Source: Arsukibacterium sp. UBA3155 (lineage in GTDB: Bacteria; Pseudomonadota; Gammaproteobacteria; Enterobacterales; Alteromonadaceae). Taken from it: a stretch of 64,000 bases of DNA. The DNA lies in assembly GCA_002364615.1 (NCBI GenBank), contig DEYP01000003.1, forward strand, positions 1 to 64,000. Reading direction: 5' to 3'. This document shows positions 10,414 through 19,801 of the stretch, piece after piece (the stretch's first letter is position 1; each line of letters starts with the position of its first letter). Both the position numbers and the translations under genes were made by a program. The notes under the pieces were generated by a model. It had not been told where the DNA came from. It saw only the letters and a program-made list of their open reading frames with translations, and searched no databases.

Positions 10414-11367
10414 TTAATTGGCAACCATTTTCAGGTTAGCAAACTCAATCATTTGCTCCGGGGTTTGCAGTTCAGCCATTAACGCACCCGATTGCACCGC
10501 TTCAAAGCTAACCGGCTCGGCAAAGTTAATATTTACCTGCAGTTTTTCTGGCTGATTAATAAAGGTGGTCAGACTTTCTTTCATTGTCAGCGGCAAATTT
10601 TCATCAGCAGTAATTGCCATTAACGCCATACCTTGTAAGGCATCCAGCGGTGGCATCTGACCCTGAGCGCTGGCCATAGCGACCAGGCGCTGAATAAAGC
10701 CATCGTTAGTAATAACCAATTCACCACTTTTCAGCGCACCTTTTACCAGATTCGCCATTACATCCGTCATGTAGCTATCTGACATACTTAAGGCTTGTTG
10801 CTCTTCTGGTGTTTTCTCACTCATGTCACGGGCAAATGCCCACAGTTCCTGCATTTGCGCGAACGAGAAGTTGTAAGCCACACTAAATTCGTCATTTACC
10901 CGGGTAACCTGGCTGAAATATAATTCACCGTTCGCTGGGGTATATTGGTAACTGTAGTCGGCATGTAACACCACACCTTTCACAAACTCGCTCATCTGCG
11001 GTGGTAACATGGCCAGCATGGGCTCGGACATTTTGGCGCCAATCAGTTGCGCGCTGCCTTTGTCGGCCAGGCCCTTAGGCTTCAAGCCCACTGCAGTTAC
11101 TTTTTCAATGGTAGCCACTTGCCCCATGCCAGCAACACTGACATCGACACCGCTAACGCTATAGCTGGACGTTAACACGTTGGCCGCCACATCCTGATAA
11201 CCAATGCTAATTGCTGGCATTAAACCGCTAGCGGCCATCTCTGCATATGACTGATTTGCCAGTTCAATTTGTTCTTTAATGGCATTTTCAGCTTGCGAAT
11301 TGGCGTAATAAAAGCCCGCAGCGGCGGCAACCACAACAATACCGGCACCAACAACTAATTTATTCAT
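10414..11367 (-). CDS. DUF945/YdgA-like exported protein
   Basis: A 317-residue protein with a single N-terminal hydrophobic segment (residues 3-24), then a SQAENAIKEQIELANQ start typical of YdgA-like envelope proteins. The rest is soluble and beta-rich, predicted periplasmic. Assignment to DUF945 rests on this N-terminal pattern and overall composition. The length is shorter than E. coli YdgA (about 500 residues), so the family call is tentative. Function unknown. The gene is transcribed leftward and ends at the shared terminator. Confidence 0.6.
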   Translation of the reverse strand: MNKLVVGAGIVVVAAAAGFYYANSQAENAIKEQIELANQSYAEMAASGLMPAISIGYQDVAANVLTSSYSVSGVDVSVAGMGQVATIEKVTAVGLKPKGLADKGSAQLIGAKMSEPMLAMLPPQMSEFVKGVVLHADYSYQYTPANGELYFSQVTRVNDEFSVAYNFSFAQMQELWAFARDMSEKTPEEQQALSMSDSYMTDVMANLVKGALKSGELVITNDGFIQRLVAMASAQGQMPPLDALQGMALMAITADENLPLTMKESLTTFINQPEKLQVNINFAEPVSFEAVQSGALMAELQTPEQMIEFANLKMVAN

Positions 11368-11488
11368 ACTAATCCTTTATTCACTATTATTTATAAAACG
11401 AATTTTTTACAAAAGCGGGAAATCGTAGCATAACACCTTAGTCTGCGAAAAGTGAGTTGCTTCACTATTTCATGATTAGCTTAACTAT

Positions 11489-11556
11489 GCTGAAATAATT
11501 GGGCTGAAATAATTGGGCTGAAATAGTTGGGCTGAAATAGTTGGGCGGTAATAATT
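11489..11556. repeat. 14-bp tandem repeat array (about five copies)
   Basis: The unit GGGCTGAAATAATT is repeated head to tail: a partial copy at 11489-11500, copies at 11501, 11515 and 11529 with one A/G variant, and a diverged copy at 11543-11556. The array occupies the divergent intergenic space between the DUF945-like gene and the TRIC channel gene. It could be a length-variable promoter element or binding-site array. The short minus-strand ORF over it is only the translated repeat. Confidence 0.9.
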
Positions 11557-11641
11557 GACCTTTGCAACGGGAAAGCATTTACCTGCTTCAGAAAGCCTGC
11601 TAGCGTAACGCTATCTTTTTCCGGCAAAATTATCTTTCGCC

Positions 11642-12274
11642 ATGGCAACGTATTTTCTGTGGTTTGACTTACTGGGCGTTGCAGTATTTGCCGTATCCGG
11701 CACCCTGGCAGCATGGCGCAATCAAATGGATGGCTTTGGGGTAATTGTGCTGGCCAGTGTTACGGCTATTGGTGGTGGCACCTTGCGCGATCTTATTTTA
11801 GATGTGCCGGTGATCTGGATAAACGATAATAGCTACTTTTATGCCATTTTAATCGCTGCCGTTGGCACTATTTTACTAGTACGTAACCGCTTAACCATTC
11901 CGCACAATACCCTGCAGCTCTTTGATGCCTTAGGCCTGGCATTCTTCGTTATTATGGGCACCCAAAAGGCGCTCGACTTCGGTACATCCACCCTGGTGGC
12001 CATTATGCTGGGTACTATGAGCGCAGTTTGCGGCGGCATGATCCGCGATGTGCTTTGCCGGGAAATTCCCATGGTATTTAGGGGTGAGTTATATGCCGTT
12101 ACCTGCCTGGTAGGTGGTGGTGTTTATACCGGTTTACTGGCGCTTGGTGCAGCCCAGTTGCCCGCGATGCTGGCCGGAATGTTGGCATTATTGCTGCTTC
12201 GCCTGGCGGCAATTAAGTGGCAAATTACTATAGCGGTTTTTGGTAAACACCATAACGAGTTAAATGAGCCCTGA
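11642..12274 (+). CDS. trimeric intracellular cation (TRIC) channel family protein
   Basis: The 210-residue integral inner-membrane protein (YicG/YadS, formerly UPF0126) shows two homologous halves. The glycine-rich helix break SVTAIGGGTLRDLIL in the first half recurs as TMSAVCGGMIRDVLC in the second. This inverted duplication of GGG/R-D motifs with about seven membrane segments is diagnostic of prokaryotic TRIC channels, which form homotrimers conducting monovalent cations. The next gene starts 2 bp after the stop, suggesting co-transcription. Confidence 0.9.
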   Translation: MATYFLWFDLLGVAVFAVSGTLAAWRNQMDGFGVIVLASVTAIGGGTLRDLILDVPVIWINDNSYFYAILIAAVGTILLVRNRLTIPHNTLQLFDALGLAFFVIMGTQKALDFGTSTLVAIMLGTMSAVCGGMIRDVLCREIPMVFRGELYAVTCLVGGGVYTGLLALGAAQLPAMLAGMLALLLLRLAAIKWQITIAVFGKHHNELNEP

Positions 12275-12276
12275 TA

Positions 12277-13497
12277 ATGCCTGCTGCCAGCCCACCTTTA
12301 ATGAACAGTAACCCCAGCCGTTTGGTGCAACTGGATATCATCCGTGGTTTTGTCATTTTAGGCATCATATTGATGAACGTATTTGCCTTCGCCAACCCGC
12401 CTGATTATTCGCACAGCCTGATTTGGCAACCCGCTATCAGTGCTTTAGATATTGGCTTGTACAACCTGCAAACGCTGTTATTTTCCGGCCGGTTTTTAAC
12501 CTTGTTTAACCTGTTGTTCGGAGTAAGCCTGCTACTTATCGTGGAAAAGTATGGTGAGCGCTATCTACGTCGCCGCTTAAACTGGCTGGTTGTTGTGGGT
12601 CTTTTGCATATCAGCTTTATCTGGTTTGGCGATATTCTGCTGTGGTATGCCGTTACTGGTTTATTAGTACTAAAACAGGGATATCATAAACTCGATACCG
12701 CTGCGCTGTGGCGCAAGGGTGCCATGTTATTTACGATTTCGTTAATAATGCCGGCTATTTACAGTGTGTATTTGCTATTGTCTCCGCCACCACCGCTGCA
12801 GCCACTCGATGCCGAGGTATTACTGGCACAGCAGCTGCTGTGGACCGGGCCTTACCTGGCTCAGTTAACCGAGCAGCTATGGCTGAACCTCATTATGCTG
12901 ATCGGTTTTGTGATGACCCTGTATTGGCTAATGGCGGCACTGATGGTATTTGGCATGGCACTTTATAAGAGCGGCTGGTTTAGCCAGGGCTATTCACGAC
13001 GCATTACCATCCTGTTATTTCTGACGTCCCTGGCAATCAGCGGCAGCACTGCAGTGCTGGATCATCTGACCGGTTACGGCTACGATCTCGCGGTATCTCT
13101 GCCGTGGGAGCAAATCAGTGCCTTATTAATGGCGCTGGCCTTTGCCAGCGTCCTGATTAATGCCCGGCAGCAGCCAGCCTTGTATCAAGGGTTGCAACGC
13201 TGGCTGGCACCTTGCGGCCGCATGGCATTTACCCTGTACTTAAGCCAGAGCCTGCTAATGGTACTGCTGTTTAAAGTGATTAAACCCGACTGGTTTGCCA
13301 GCCTGGACCGGCTATCGCTACTTGGCATTGCCATTGCCACCATTATGCTGCAACTGCTGTTTTGCCGCTGGTATCTGCAGCACTTTGCCCAAGGCCCGCT
13401 GGAATGGCTCTGGCGACGGTTAAGTCAGCAGCCGGTTGCTGCTGCCGACACTTCCGAAGCGAATACCAATACAACCAAAGATATTGAGCATAAATAA
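12277..13497 (+). CDS. DUF418 family integral membrane protein
   Basis: A 406-residue polytopic protein. The opening QLDIIRGFVILGIILMNV is the conserved start of the DUF418 family (YeiB-like), and the last quarter has the family's GRMAFTLYLSQS segment. About ten membrane helices are evident. Function is unknown; members resemble acyltransferase-like or transport proteins. The first ATG (12277) is coupled to the TRIC stop; an internal ATG at 12301 fits the family start equally well. The C-terminal tail is polar and variable. Confidence 0.85.
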   Translation: MPAASPPLMNSNPSRLVQLDIIRGFVILGIILMNVFAFANPPDYSHSLIWQPAISALDIGLYNLQTLLFSGRFLTLFNLLFGVSLLLIVEKYGERYLRRRLNWLVVVGLLHISFIWFGDILLWYAVTGLLVLKQGYHKLDTAALWRKGAMLFTISLIMPAIYSVYLLLSPPPPLQPLDAEVLLAQQLLWTGPYLAQLTEQLWLNLIMLIGFVMTLYWLMAALMVFGMALYKSGWFSQGYSRRITILLFLTSLAISGSTAVLDHLTGYGYDLAVSLPWEQISALLMALAFASVLINARQQPALYQGLQRWLAPCGRMAFTLYLSQSLLMVLLFKVIKPDWFASLDRLSLLGIAIATIMLQLLFCRWYLQHFAQGPLEWLWRRLSQQPVAAADTSEANTNTTKDIEHK

Positions 13498-13500
13498 CTT

Positions 13501-14127
13501 GTGAACCCCTACACCGAACTGGCCGCGCCGGTAGAGTATCGTCTTATTGAGAAAAATAGTGAATTTCTAAGCTTTCTGCTGCCGGTTCGCAGCCGCGATG
13601 AAGCGATGGCCCTGGTTAATCAGTACCGCGAGCAATATCGGGATGCCAACCATGTCTGTTGGGCTTATATTATTGGCAATACCCGCCAACCTCAAACACA
13701 GGCTTTCAGCGACGATGGTGAACCGGGCGGCACCGCCGGTAAACCGATGCTGCATGTGCTGACCGAACAAGAGCTGGGCAATTGCCTGGCGGTGGTGGTG
13801 CGCTACTTTGGCGGCGTTAAACTCGGTGCCGGTGGCCTGGTGCGGGCGTATTCGGCAGCGGTATCGCAGGCGGCAGCGCTGGCCACTACCACTACAGTTT
13901 TGCCACTGGTGCAGCGTATTATTACCCTGGATTTTGCCTTTGAAACCAAAGCCCGACTGTTATTAGAGCAGCAGGGTGGTCAGTTACTCAATGCCCAATA
14001 CAGCCAGCAGGTGCAGTTAACGGTTAACCTGCCACTGGCCAATATCGATGATTTTAGCCAGCAGCTGCAAAATATCAGCTCGGGCAGTGCGGGAGTTAAT
14101 GAGGTTTCGCCTTCTGCCGATCGTTAA
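13501..14127 (+). CDS. yigZ: IMPACT/YigZ family protein
   Basis: A 208-residue cytoplasmic protein with the N-terminal UPF0029/IMPACT domain. Recognisable blocks are FSDDGEPGGTAGKPML and VVVRYFGGVKLGAGGLVRAY, the hallmark of the family; a small ferredoxin-like C-terminal domain follows. The eukaryotic homologue IMPACT regulates GCN2; the bacterial role is unclear. The likely start is GTG at 13501, 3 bp after the DUF418 stop, so the gene closes a three-gene run. The SMC operon begins 129 bp downstream. Confidence 0.93.
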   Translation: MNPYTELAAPVEYRLIEKNSEFLSFLLPVRSRDEAMALVNQYREQYRDANHVCWAYIIGNTRQPQTQAFSDDGEPGGTAGKPMLHVLTEQELGNCLAVVVRYFGGVKLGAGGLVRAYSAAVSQAAALATTTTVLPLVQRIITLDFAFETKARLLLEQQGGQLLNAQYSQQVQLTVNLPLANIDDFSQQLQNISSGSAGVNEVSPSADR

Positions 14128-14169
14128 CAGGCCCTGACATAGCTATTGTTACTGCCAGCCTATTTCAAA

Positions 14170-14198
14170 CTGGCATTTGGTCGCATTCCATGGATAAT
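14170..14198 (+). promoter_or_regulatory. candidate promoter of the Wadjet-like operon
   Basis: CTGGCA (14170-14175) and GATAAT (14193-14198) are 17 bases apart, placing the start near 14205. The -35 hexamer forms the right half of a perfect inverted repeat TGCCAG (14153-14158) / CTGGCA, so a repressor binding this palindrome could control the operon. Consensus-based inference only. Confidence 0.35.
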
Positions 14199-14220
14199 AA
14201 GCCTCATTAAAACGACAATA

Positions 14221-14242
14221 GCGGCGCCGCTTTTCGCGCCGC
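14221..14242 (+). promoter_or_regulatory. GC-rich 5' UTR hairpin upstream of the SMC gene
   Basis: GCGGCGC (14221-14227) and GCGCCGC (14236-14242) form a perfect 7-bp stem with an 8-nt loop. There is no T tract, so it is not a normal terminator. It ends 14 nt before the preferred ATG at 14257 and just before the ribosome site (ACAGGA), where it could limit translation initiation of the operon. Confidence 0.5.
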
Positions 14243-14256
14243 CGACAGGATGCGCT

Positions 14257-17200
14257 ATGTCTCAGTTACTTCGTATTGTGCTTATTCACACCCACCTGCC
14301 AGGGGTGGTGGAATTGCAGCTGGATCAGCACACTAATATTTGCGGCACCAATGCCTCGGGCAAGACCACCTTACAACGTTTAGTACCGGTATTTTATGGC
14401 GAGCAGCCCAACCGGGTAGTGCCAAAAACCCGCAAAAAGTTTGATGAGTTTTACCTGCCATTTTCTAACAGCTACCTGATTTACGAATACCAGCGCGAAG
14501 ACGGCGCCCTATGTCAGGTGGTACTCACTCGCAAAAGTGATGGCGGGGTGGAATACCGCTTTGTCGGCGCAGCCTATCAGAGTGATTTTTACTTAACCGA
14601 AAGTAGCGAGGGCGTCAAAGCCTTAAGTTATAACGACTGGGCAGCAGCAATGCGCGGCCGGCCTGAGGTGCAGGTATCAGCGAAAATCAGCGCCACCAGC
14701 GAGTATCGCAGCATTATTCAGAACGATGCCGGCGCACTGCGTGGCAATAATGCCGATAGCGTTAAACTGCGCAGGTTAGCTGCCAGCTTTAGCTTAGTCA
14801 GCAGTGGCCATAAACTGCGCCATATTGAAAAACTGGTCAGTGCGGTGCATGCCAAAGAAGGCAAAATGGACACGCTAAAGTCGATGCTGGCGGCCATTTT
14901 TGAAGAAGACGGCGTTACCCTGCCCACCACCAAAGTAAAAAATACCAAAGCACGGGACTGGATATTGCAAATGCGCCAGTCGATGCGCCTCGATAAACTG
15001 CAGCAGGATTTTGGCCGCTTAAAGCAACTGGCCCAGCAACTGGACGGCAGTGAGGCCCAGCTTGCGGCGTTGCTGCCGCTGCTGGTGCAGGACGAGCAAA
15101 ACCAGAAACAACACAAAGCCGATGCAGAGCAGCAGGTGCTTAGCCTGCGCGGTCAGCTGCAAACCTTAAAAGAGCAATATAGCCAGCAACAGTTAGAGCA
15201 AAGTAGCCAGCTGGCCAAAGCCGAAGCTGATTTACATGAAACCAGTGCCCGGCTCGATCAGTTACAGCAGCGCTACGATGAGTTTGACGGCCAGGATATG
15301 CCCAAACTGCAGCGCGACACGGACGCACTGCCACTGTGGCGGGAAAATCTGGCCGAAGTGCTTGAGCAATATCAGTTAATGGTAGAGCAGCATGGCGATT
15401 TAGAGCGTCAGTTAGAGCAGCGCAAAATGAAGCTGTCTGAAAGCTTTAACCGCTTAAGCGAGCAACACCGCGCTAAGGCCCGCCAGCTGCAGCAACAAAA
15501 AGATAGCACCCGTGAGCAGCAAGACAGCAAATTATCAGAGTTAGAGCACGCCTTTAGTCAGCGACAACAACAGGCACAGCAACAGTTTAGTAGCCAGCTT
15601 ACCGATGTCAGCAGCAGTATTGCCGTGCTGCACAGCCAGTTAAAAGGGTCGATGCTAACGGCAGCCGAGCATGAAGAGCAGCGCAATGCCGACGTACGCT
15701 TAGAAGATGCTCAGCAGCAAACACAGCAGCAGGGCCGTCAGTTACAGCAGCTGCAACAGCAGTACCAGCAGGCCAGAAGCGCCCGAGATCAGGCAGATAC
15801 TGAGCTGGAGCTTAGCCGCAAAGCACTGCACAGCAGCGAGCAGCAATTACAGCAATTGCACCGTCAGCTGACACCAGAGCAAGGCAGCTTGCGCCACTTT
15901 TTACGGCTGCACTATAACGGCTGGGAGCAAAAACTGGGCAAAGTACTGGACGAGCGTTTATTAGAGCGCCAGGACTTACAACCGCATTTGGCCGATATCA
16001 GCGACAGCCTGTATGGCTTACAGCTTGAGCTGACGGCCATCGACACCCCGGATTACGCCCAGGACGAAGCCGCCATTCGCCATCGCATTCAGGCAGCTGA
16101 GCAACAACTGGAGCAGGCCACTGCCGGCAAATTTCAGGCTGAAAAAACCTTAAAAGAGCGCCACGAGCAAGCCGAGCTTAGTCGTTCTCAGGTAGAGCAA
16201 GCGCAGTGGCAGCTAACCCAGTATGAGCAAAATATCGAGTACGCCCGCGATGCCCGTAATCGCTTGCAGGCACAGCAGCGTGAACTGAATGCGCAGCGCC
16301 AGGCCAGTGTTAAAACCGAATTAGCCGCACAGCAGCAACAGCTGGAAAAACTGCAGCAGCAGCAACACGCCGATTTACAGGCGCTGCAAAGTGATCATCA
16401 AAGCCAGAAAATGGAATTAAAAGCCGACTGGCAGGCCGAGCTGCAGGTATTTGATGAGCAAATTGACGAGCTGGAGCGCCAGCTGGAGCATAAGCGCGAT
16501 GACAATAAAAACCAGATTAAAGAGTTGCAGCAGGCTTTTAATGAAGAGTTATCAGCCAAAGGCATCGACCCGCGCCGTTTAACCGAACTGAAGCAAAAAC
16601 AAGAGCAGCTAAAAGGCGACATTAAAGCGGTAGAAGCGCGTCAGGATCAGCTAACTGCCTGGCAGCAATTTATTAAACTGGACTGGCAGCAGCTGCGGCC
16701 GCAACTGTTAGAGCGGGAAACCGCACAGAAACAACAGCAGCGAACTGCCCAGCAAGCGCTGGAGCAGCAAAAAGCCAGTTACAGCAGCAATGCTAAAAAG
16801 CTGGAAGAGCAAAAACGCCAGCAGCAAGAGCGGATGAGCCAGGCCGAGCAATTACTAAACCAGATTAAACCGGCGCTGCACAAACTGCAGGAGCTGCATC
16901 TGGCAGCCATTACCCCGGCCACGTTAAGCGGTTCTGCCGATTTAATAGAACGGCTGGCGCGTGCCAATGAAGCATTAGAGCAACGCAGCAAAGCCGACAG
17001 CGCATTAAAAACTGCCATCGACCAGTTTGAAAGTATGCTAAGTAAAGATGCCGGCCCGGAGTTTTTAGACCGGCTGCAGCATGAGAAACGCAAGCTGCCT
17101 GATTATGCCGCTGAGCGGCAGCAACTGCCTATTTTGCAAAACCTGCTGGAAATATTAAAAGGTGCCCAGCAGCAATTGCTGGAAATGGGCGAGAATATTG

Positions 17201-17922
17201 GCGGCGATCTGAAAAAGTTCTTTACCGTGTTTAGTGATATTAACCGGCGTATTGCGCTGCAAAGCCGCCGGTTAAGCGAAGCCGTCGCCGACGATTTAGT
17301 ACTGGAGGGCATCAGCCGCTCAGAAGTGCGCATTTTGTCTACCATTGACGAGCTGGGTTTCTGGCAGCCGTTAAAACACTTCGCCAAATTATATGATGAC
17401 TGGGGTGCATCGGGCAAAGCGCTGCCCTCTGAGCAGTACTTAAATGCCTTAGCCGACGTGGTAGAACTGCTACGTAGCGATGAGCAGTACAGCATTGAAT
17501 CCTTGCTGCGCCTGGAGCTGCATTTAAGCGAAGGTGGCTCAGAGCTGGTGATTAAAAACGACCGCCAGCTGCTGGAGTCGTCCAGCCATGGTATGGCTTA
17601 CCTGATTTTATGTAAGTACTTACTGGCCTTTACCCGCCTGCTGCGTGGCGATGCCAAGGTGGCCATTCATTGGCCGATTGATGAAATCGGCACCCTGGCC
17701 TATCACAACGTAGAGAAGTTATTTGCCGCCTGTAGCAGCAATAATATTGTCATTGTCGGCGCCTTCCCTAACCCGGAGTCTGACGTATTAATGCTGTTCA
17801 GCCATCGCTATTTAATTGAGCCGAGCCAGCAAGACCCGAGCAAACGCCAGTTAAAACGCATTCAACCTAAAGTCAGCCGGCTGGCAGAGCGGTTGGCCAG
17901 TAAACAGCAGGAGGCAAGCTGA
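14257..17922 (+). CDS. jetC: Wadjet-like SMC ATPase (JetC/MksB type)
   Basis: The 1221-residue protein has the full SMC layout. An N-terminal head carries Walker A GTNASGKTT (residues 30-38). A long, very Gln-rich coiled coil follows (about 250-550), then a small hinge (about 555-640) and a returning coiled coil to about 950. The C-terminal head has a degenerate signature ESSSHGMAY (about 1107-1115) and Walker B HWPIDE ending at Glu1143. The MukB-like head and small hinge fit JetC of Wadjet or MksB of MksBEFG, ATP-driven loop extruders that sense plasmid-sized circles. I chose ATG 14257 over a TTG 37 codons upstream because it has a ribosome site and the family-like start. The stop overlaps the next ATG (TGATG). 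Confidence 0.88.
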   Translation: MSQLLRIVLIHTHLPGVVELQLDQHTNICGTNASGKTTLQRLVPVFYGEQPNRVVPKTRKKFDEFYLPFSNSYLIYEYQREDGALCQVVLTRKSDGGVEYRFVGAAYQSDFYLTESSEGVKALSYNDWAAAMRGRPEVQVSAKISATSEYRSIIQNDAGALRGNNADSVKLRRLAASFSLVSSGHKLRHIEKLVSAVHAKEGKMDTLKSMLAAIFEEDGVTLPTTKVKNTKARDWILQMRQSMRLDKLQQDFGRLKQLAQQLDGSEAQLAALLPLLVQDEQNQKQHKADAEQQVLSLRGQLQTLKEQYSQQQLEQSSQLAKAEADLHETSARLDQLQQRYDEFDGQDMPKLQRDTDALPLWRENLAEVLEQYQLMVEQHGDLERQLEQRKMKLSESFNRLSEQHRAKARQLQQQKDSTREQQDSKLSELEHAFSQRQQQAQQQFSSQLTDVSSSIAVLHSQLKGSMLTAAEHEEQRNADVRLEDAQQQTQQQGRQLQQLQQQYQQARSARDQADTELELSRKALHSSEQQLQQLHRQLTPEQGSLRHFLRLHYNGWEQKLGKVLDERLLERQDLQPHLADISDSLYGLQLELTAIDTPDYAQDEAAIRHRIQAAEQQLEQATAGKFQAEKTLKERHEQAELSRSQVEQAQWQLTQYEQNIEYARDARNRLQAQQRELNAQRQASVKTELAAQQQQLEKLQQQQHADLQALQSDHQSQKMELKADWQAELQVFDEQIDELERQLEHKRDDNKNQIKELQQAFNEELSAKGIDPRRLTELKQKQEQLKGDIKAVEARQDQLTAWQQFIKLDWQQLRPQLLERETAQKQQQRTAQQALEQQKASYSSNAKKLEEQKRQQQERMSQAEQLLNQIKPALHKLQELHLAAITPATLSGSADLIERLARANEALEQRSKADSALKTAIDQFESMLSKDAGPEFLDRLQHEKRKLPDYAAERQQLPILQNLLEILKGAQQQLLEMGENIGGDLKKFFTVFSDINRRIALQSRRLSEAVADDLVLEGISRSEVRILSTIDELGFWQPLKHFAKLYDDWGASGKALPSEQYLNALADVVELLRSDEQYSIESLLRLELHLSEGGSELVIKNDRQLLESSSHGMAYLILCKYLLAFTRLLRGDAKVAIHWPIDEIGTLAYHNVEKLFAACSSNNIVIVGAFPNPESDVLMLFSHRYLIEPSQQDPSKRQLKRIQPKVSRLAERLASKQQEAS

Positions 17923-18542
17923 TGTTACAACACGGACCGATACTCGAGCGCCTGCTGGCCGGCAATTTTATTTGTCAGATAAGCGACGAAGATGCCTTTC
18001 GCCATTTAAGCAATGAGCAAACCCAGCAGGACATTAACCACTACCTGCGGCCGTTAAACCGCCGCCTGGTCAGTAACGACGATAACAGTGTGTTTTTTCT
18101 GGGTTATCATGAGCTGAACAAAGACGCCCGTGAGCAGTTAAGCAGCCAGTTTTCGTTAACAGTGCAATCGCTGATGCCATTATTAGAATGGCTGCAACTG
18201 GTGCAGGAAACCCTGGGCCGCGACAGCGCGCTCACCGCGGGTGACACCATTAAGCTGCAGGAGTTTGTGCTGCGCACCGAAGATAACCAGAGCCTGCGCC
18301 AGCGCTTAAACCAACTGGCCAGCGACCGCTTTTTTAATAGCCAGAGTGAGCAGCTGGATAACCAGGTAAAGCTGATTTTCCGCCGCTTAAAAGAGCACGG
18401 CTATTTGCTGCAGCCGCATCATGATCGCCAGTACTATGTGGTCACCGGCAAAATTGACTATTTAATTGATGTGATACGCTTTATCCGGGATGAAGAGCAA
18501 TTACCGGTAGAAGACACCCCGAATCAGGAGGCCCTGCTCTGA
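17922..18542 (+). CDS. jetB: Wadjet-like KITE subunit (JetB/MksE type)
   Basis: A 206-residue protein between the SMC and kleisin genes, overlapping each by one base. Sequence is consistent with a MukE/JetB-type KITE subunit: small, acidic, with predicted tandem winged helices, including IFRRLKEHGYLL followed by YVVTGKIDYLIDVIRF near the C-terminus. It should dimerise and bind the kleisin inside the SMC complex. Recognition rests on context, size and fold pattern more than on a strong motif. An AGGAGG site lies upstream inside the SMC gene. It lacks the large N-terminal extension of some MksE proteins. Confidence 0.78.
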   Translation: MLQHGPILERLLAGNFICQISDEDAFRHLSNEQTQQDINHYLRPLNRRLVSNDDNSVFFLGYHELNKDAREQLSSQFSLTVQSLMPLLEWLQLVQETLGRDSALTAGDTIKLQEFVLRTEDNQSLRQRLNQLASDRFFNSQSEQLDNQVKLIFRRLKEHGYLLQPHHDRQYYVVTGKIDYLIDVIRFIRDEEQLPVEDTPNQEALL

Positions 18543-19801
18543 TGGCAGCATTAGACTCTGGCTCAACAGCGGGCACGGCCTCTAACCTGTTTAATATTGG
18601 CAGCGAGCGTCTGGCTTTGCTCGGCAAACACCATAAAGCCTTAATGCAGGGTTATCTGGACGGTTTTATTGATGAAACCGCCTTTAGCGAAGGTGCATTA
18701 AAAAAGTTGATCGCTGCGCGTATTTTATGGCGGCCAGATGAGCAGCAACCCCTGGCATTGCGGCCATTAGTCAGCGAGCTGATTGCCAGTATGGTGGCCG
18801 ATGAAAACCGCCGGCAAATTAACGCCGACGTAGCGGAGAAGCTGGAGCAAATTCGCAACCGGGTACAGGCTTATCGTGATGCCCAGTATAAAGGCGATTA
18901 CAGTGTGGCCGAGCTGCAACTGCAACGCTTAACCGAGCATGTGCATGATTTAAGCGGCCAGTTTGAAGAGGCCATCGACAGTTTGTGGCACCGGCTAAAC
19001 AGTGACTTCGGCTTTGTCGCGAGCTTAGATGATAAAATTCGTGAAAACGAACGGGCCCAAAAACAACTACGGCGCTTACTCGATGGTCTGGACTTACTCG
19101 ACTTCAGCGAGTTAATTGAGCTGTCTGAGGGCAACAACCATTTACGTAAATTGTTGGTCAGCCAGCTGCAAAACCAACTAAGCTCGCACCACAGCAGTTT
19201 GTTAGAAGTGCAAAAACGGCTGGTCGAATTACTGGCTAAGTTTCGCCAGCAACAGGCACGCTCGCTGCTTATCAGCAATATGGCGGCCTTTTTACGCCAG
19301 CACCCAAAGTATCAGCCAGCCGATTACCCTAACCGCTCAGAATTGCCCGCCCTGTTTAACCAGGCCGCAGCCATAATACCGCAAGCGTCCATTGCGCTCG
19401 ATAAAGCCAGTGAGCGGCAAACCCTGGCCGAATTAGTGCGGGCGCTGCCGCGTTCCAAGCCGGTTAACCTGCTCGATAACCAAAGCGCCAGCTTTAGCAG
19501 TGTCTGGGTAGATGAAGAAATTGCTGCCCGCCAGCAGGCCCTTAAAACCGACGTCGAGAACTTCTACCTTAGGGTGATTGACCAGGGCGGTAAACTCAGC
19601 GCGTTAAGCTACCTGGAGCAACAGGCATTAGAATGGGACAGCGAGATCTGGTTATATCAGATCATCGCTGAATATCAGGCGCTGCCGCAGGATGAAAAGC
19701 AAATGTTCGCCATACTGCGCGACGAAGCCCCGGCCAGCGCCATGAATCAGCTGTTGCTTATCCGCGATATCAGCCTGCAGTTACAAGTACAGGCGGCGTA
19801 A
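18542..19801 (+). CDS. jetA: Wadjet-like kleisin subunit (JetA/MksF type)
   Basis: A 419-residue protein with helical N-terminal winged-helix-like region (about 15-90: ALMQGYLDGFIDETAF, then LRPLVSELIASMV), a central coiled-coil/helical bundle (about 90-270) and a C-terminal region expected to contact the SMC head. Together with its neighbours this is the kleisin (MukF/JetA) role: bridging the two SMC heads and carrying the KITE dimer. No catalytic motif is seen, as expected. Start and stop overlap the flanking genes by one base each (TGATG and TAATG), and an AGGAGG site precedes the ATG. Lack of an easily read signature limits certainty on the exact family. Confidence 0.78.
   Translation: MAALDSGSTAGTASNLFNIGSERLALLGKHHKALMQGYLDGFIDETAFSEGALKKLIAARILWRPDEQQPLALRPLVSELIASMVADENRRQINADVAEKLEQIRNRVQAYRDAQYKGDYSVAELQLQRLTEHVHDLSGQFEEAIDSLWHRLNSDFGFVASLDDKIRENERAQKQLRRLLDGLDLLDFSELIELSEGNNHLRKLLVSQLQNQLSSHHSSLLEVQKRLVELLAKFRQQQARSLLISNMAAFLRQHPKYQPADYPNRSELPALFNQAAAIIPQASIALDKASERQTLAELVRALPRSKPVNLLDNQSASFSSVWVDEEIAARQQALKTDVENFYLRVIDQGGKLSALSYLEQQALEWDSEIWLYQIIAEYQALPQDEKQMFAILRDEAPASAMNQLLLIRDISLQLQVQAA

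Noticed and set aside
11481-11714. Minus-strand ORF over the 14-bp repeats
   Set aside because: Its C-terminal repetitive sequence is only translated tandem repeat and it overlaps the TRIC gene start.
14146-14256. Longer N-terminus of the SMC protein from a TTG start
   Set aside because: The extra 37 residues cover the candidate promoter and hairpin, lack a ribosome site and are not SMC-like; ATG 14257 has ACAGGA upstream.
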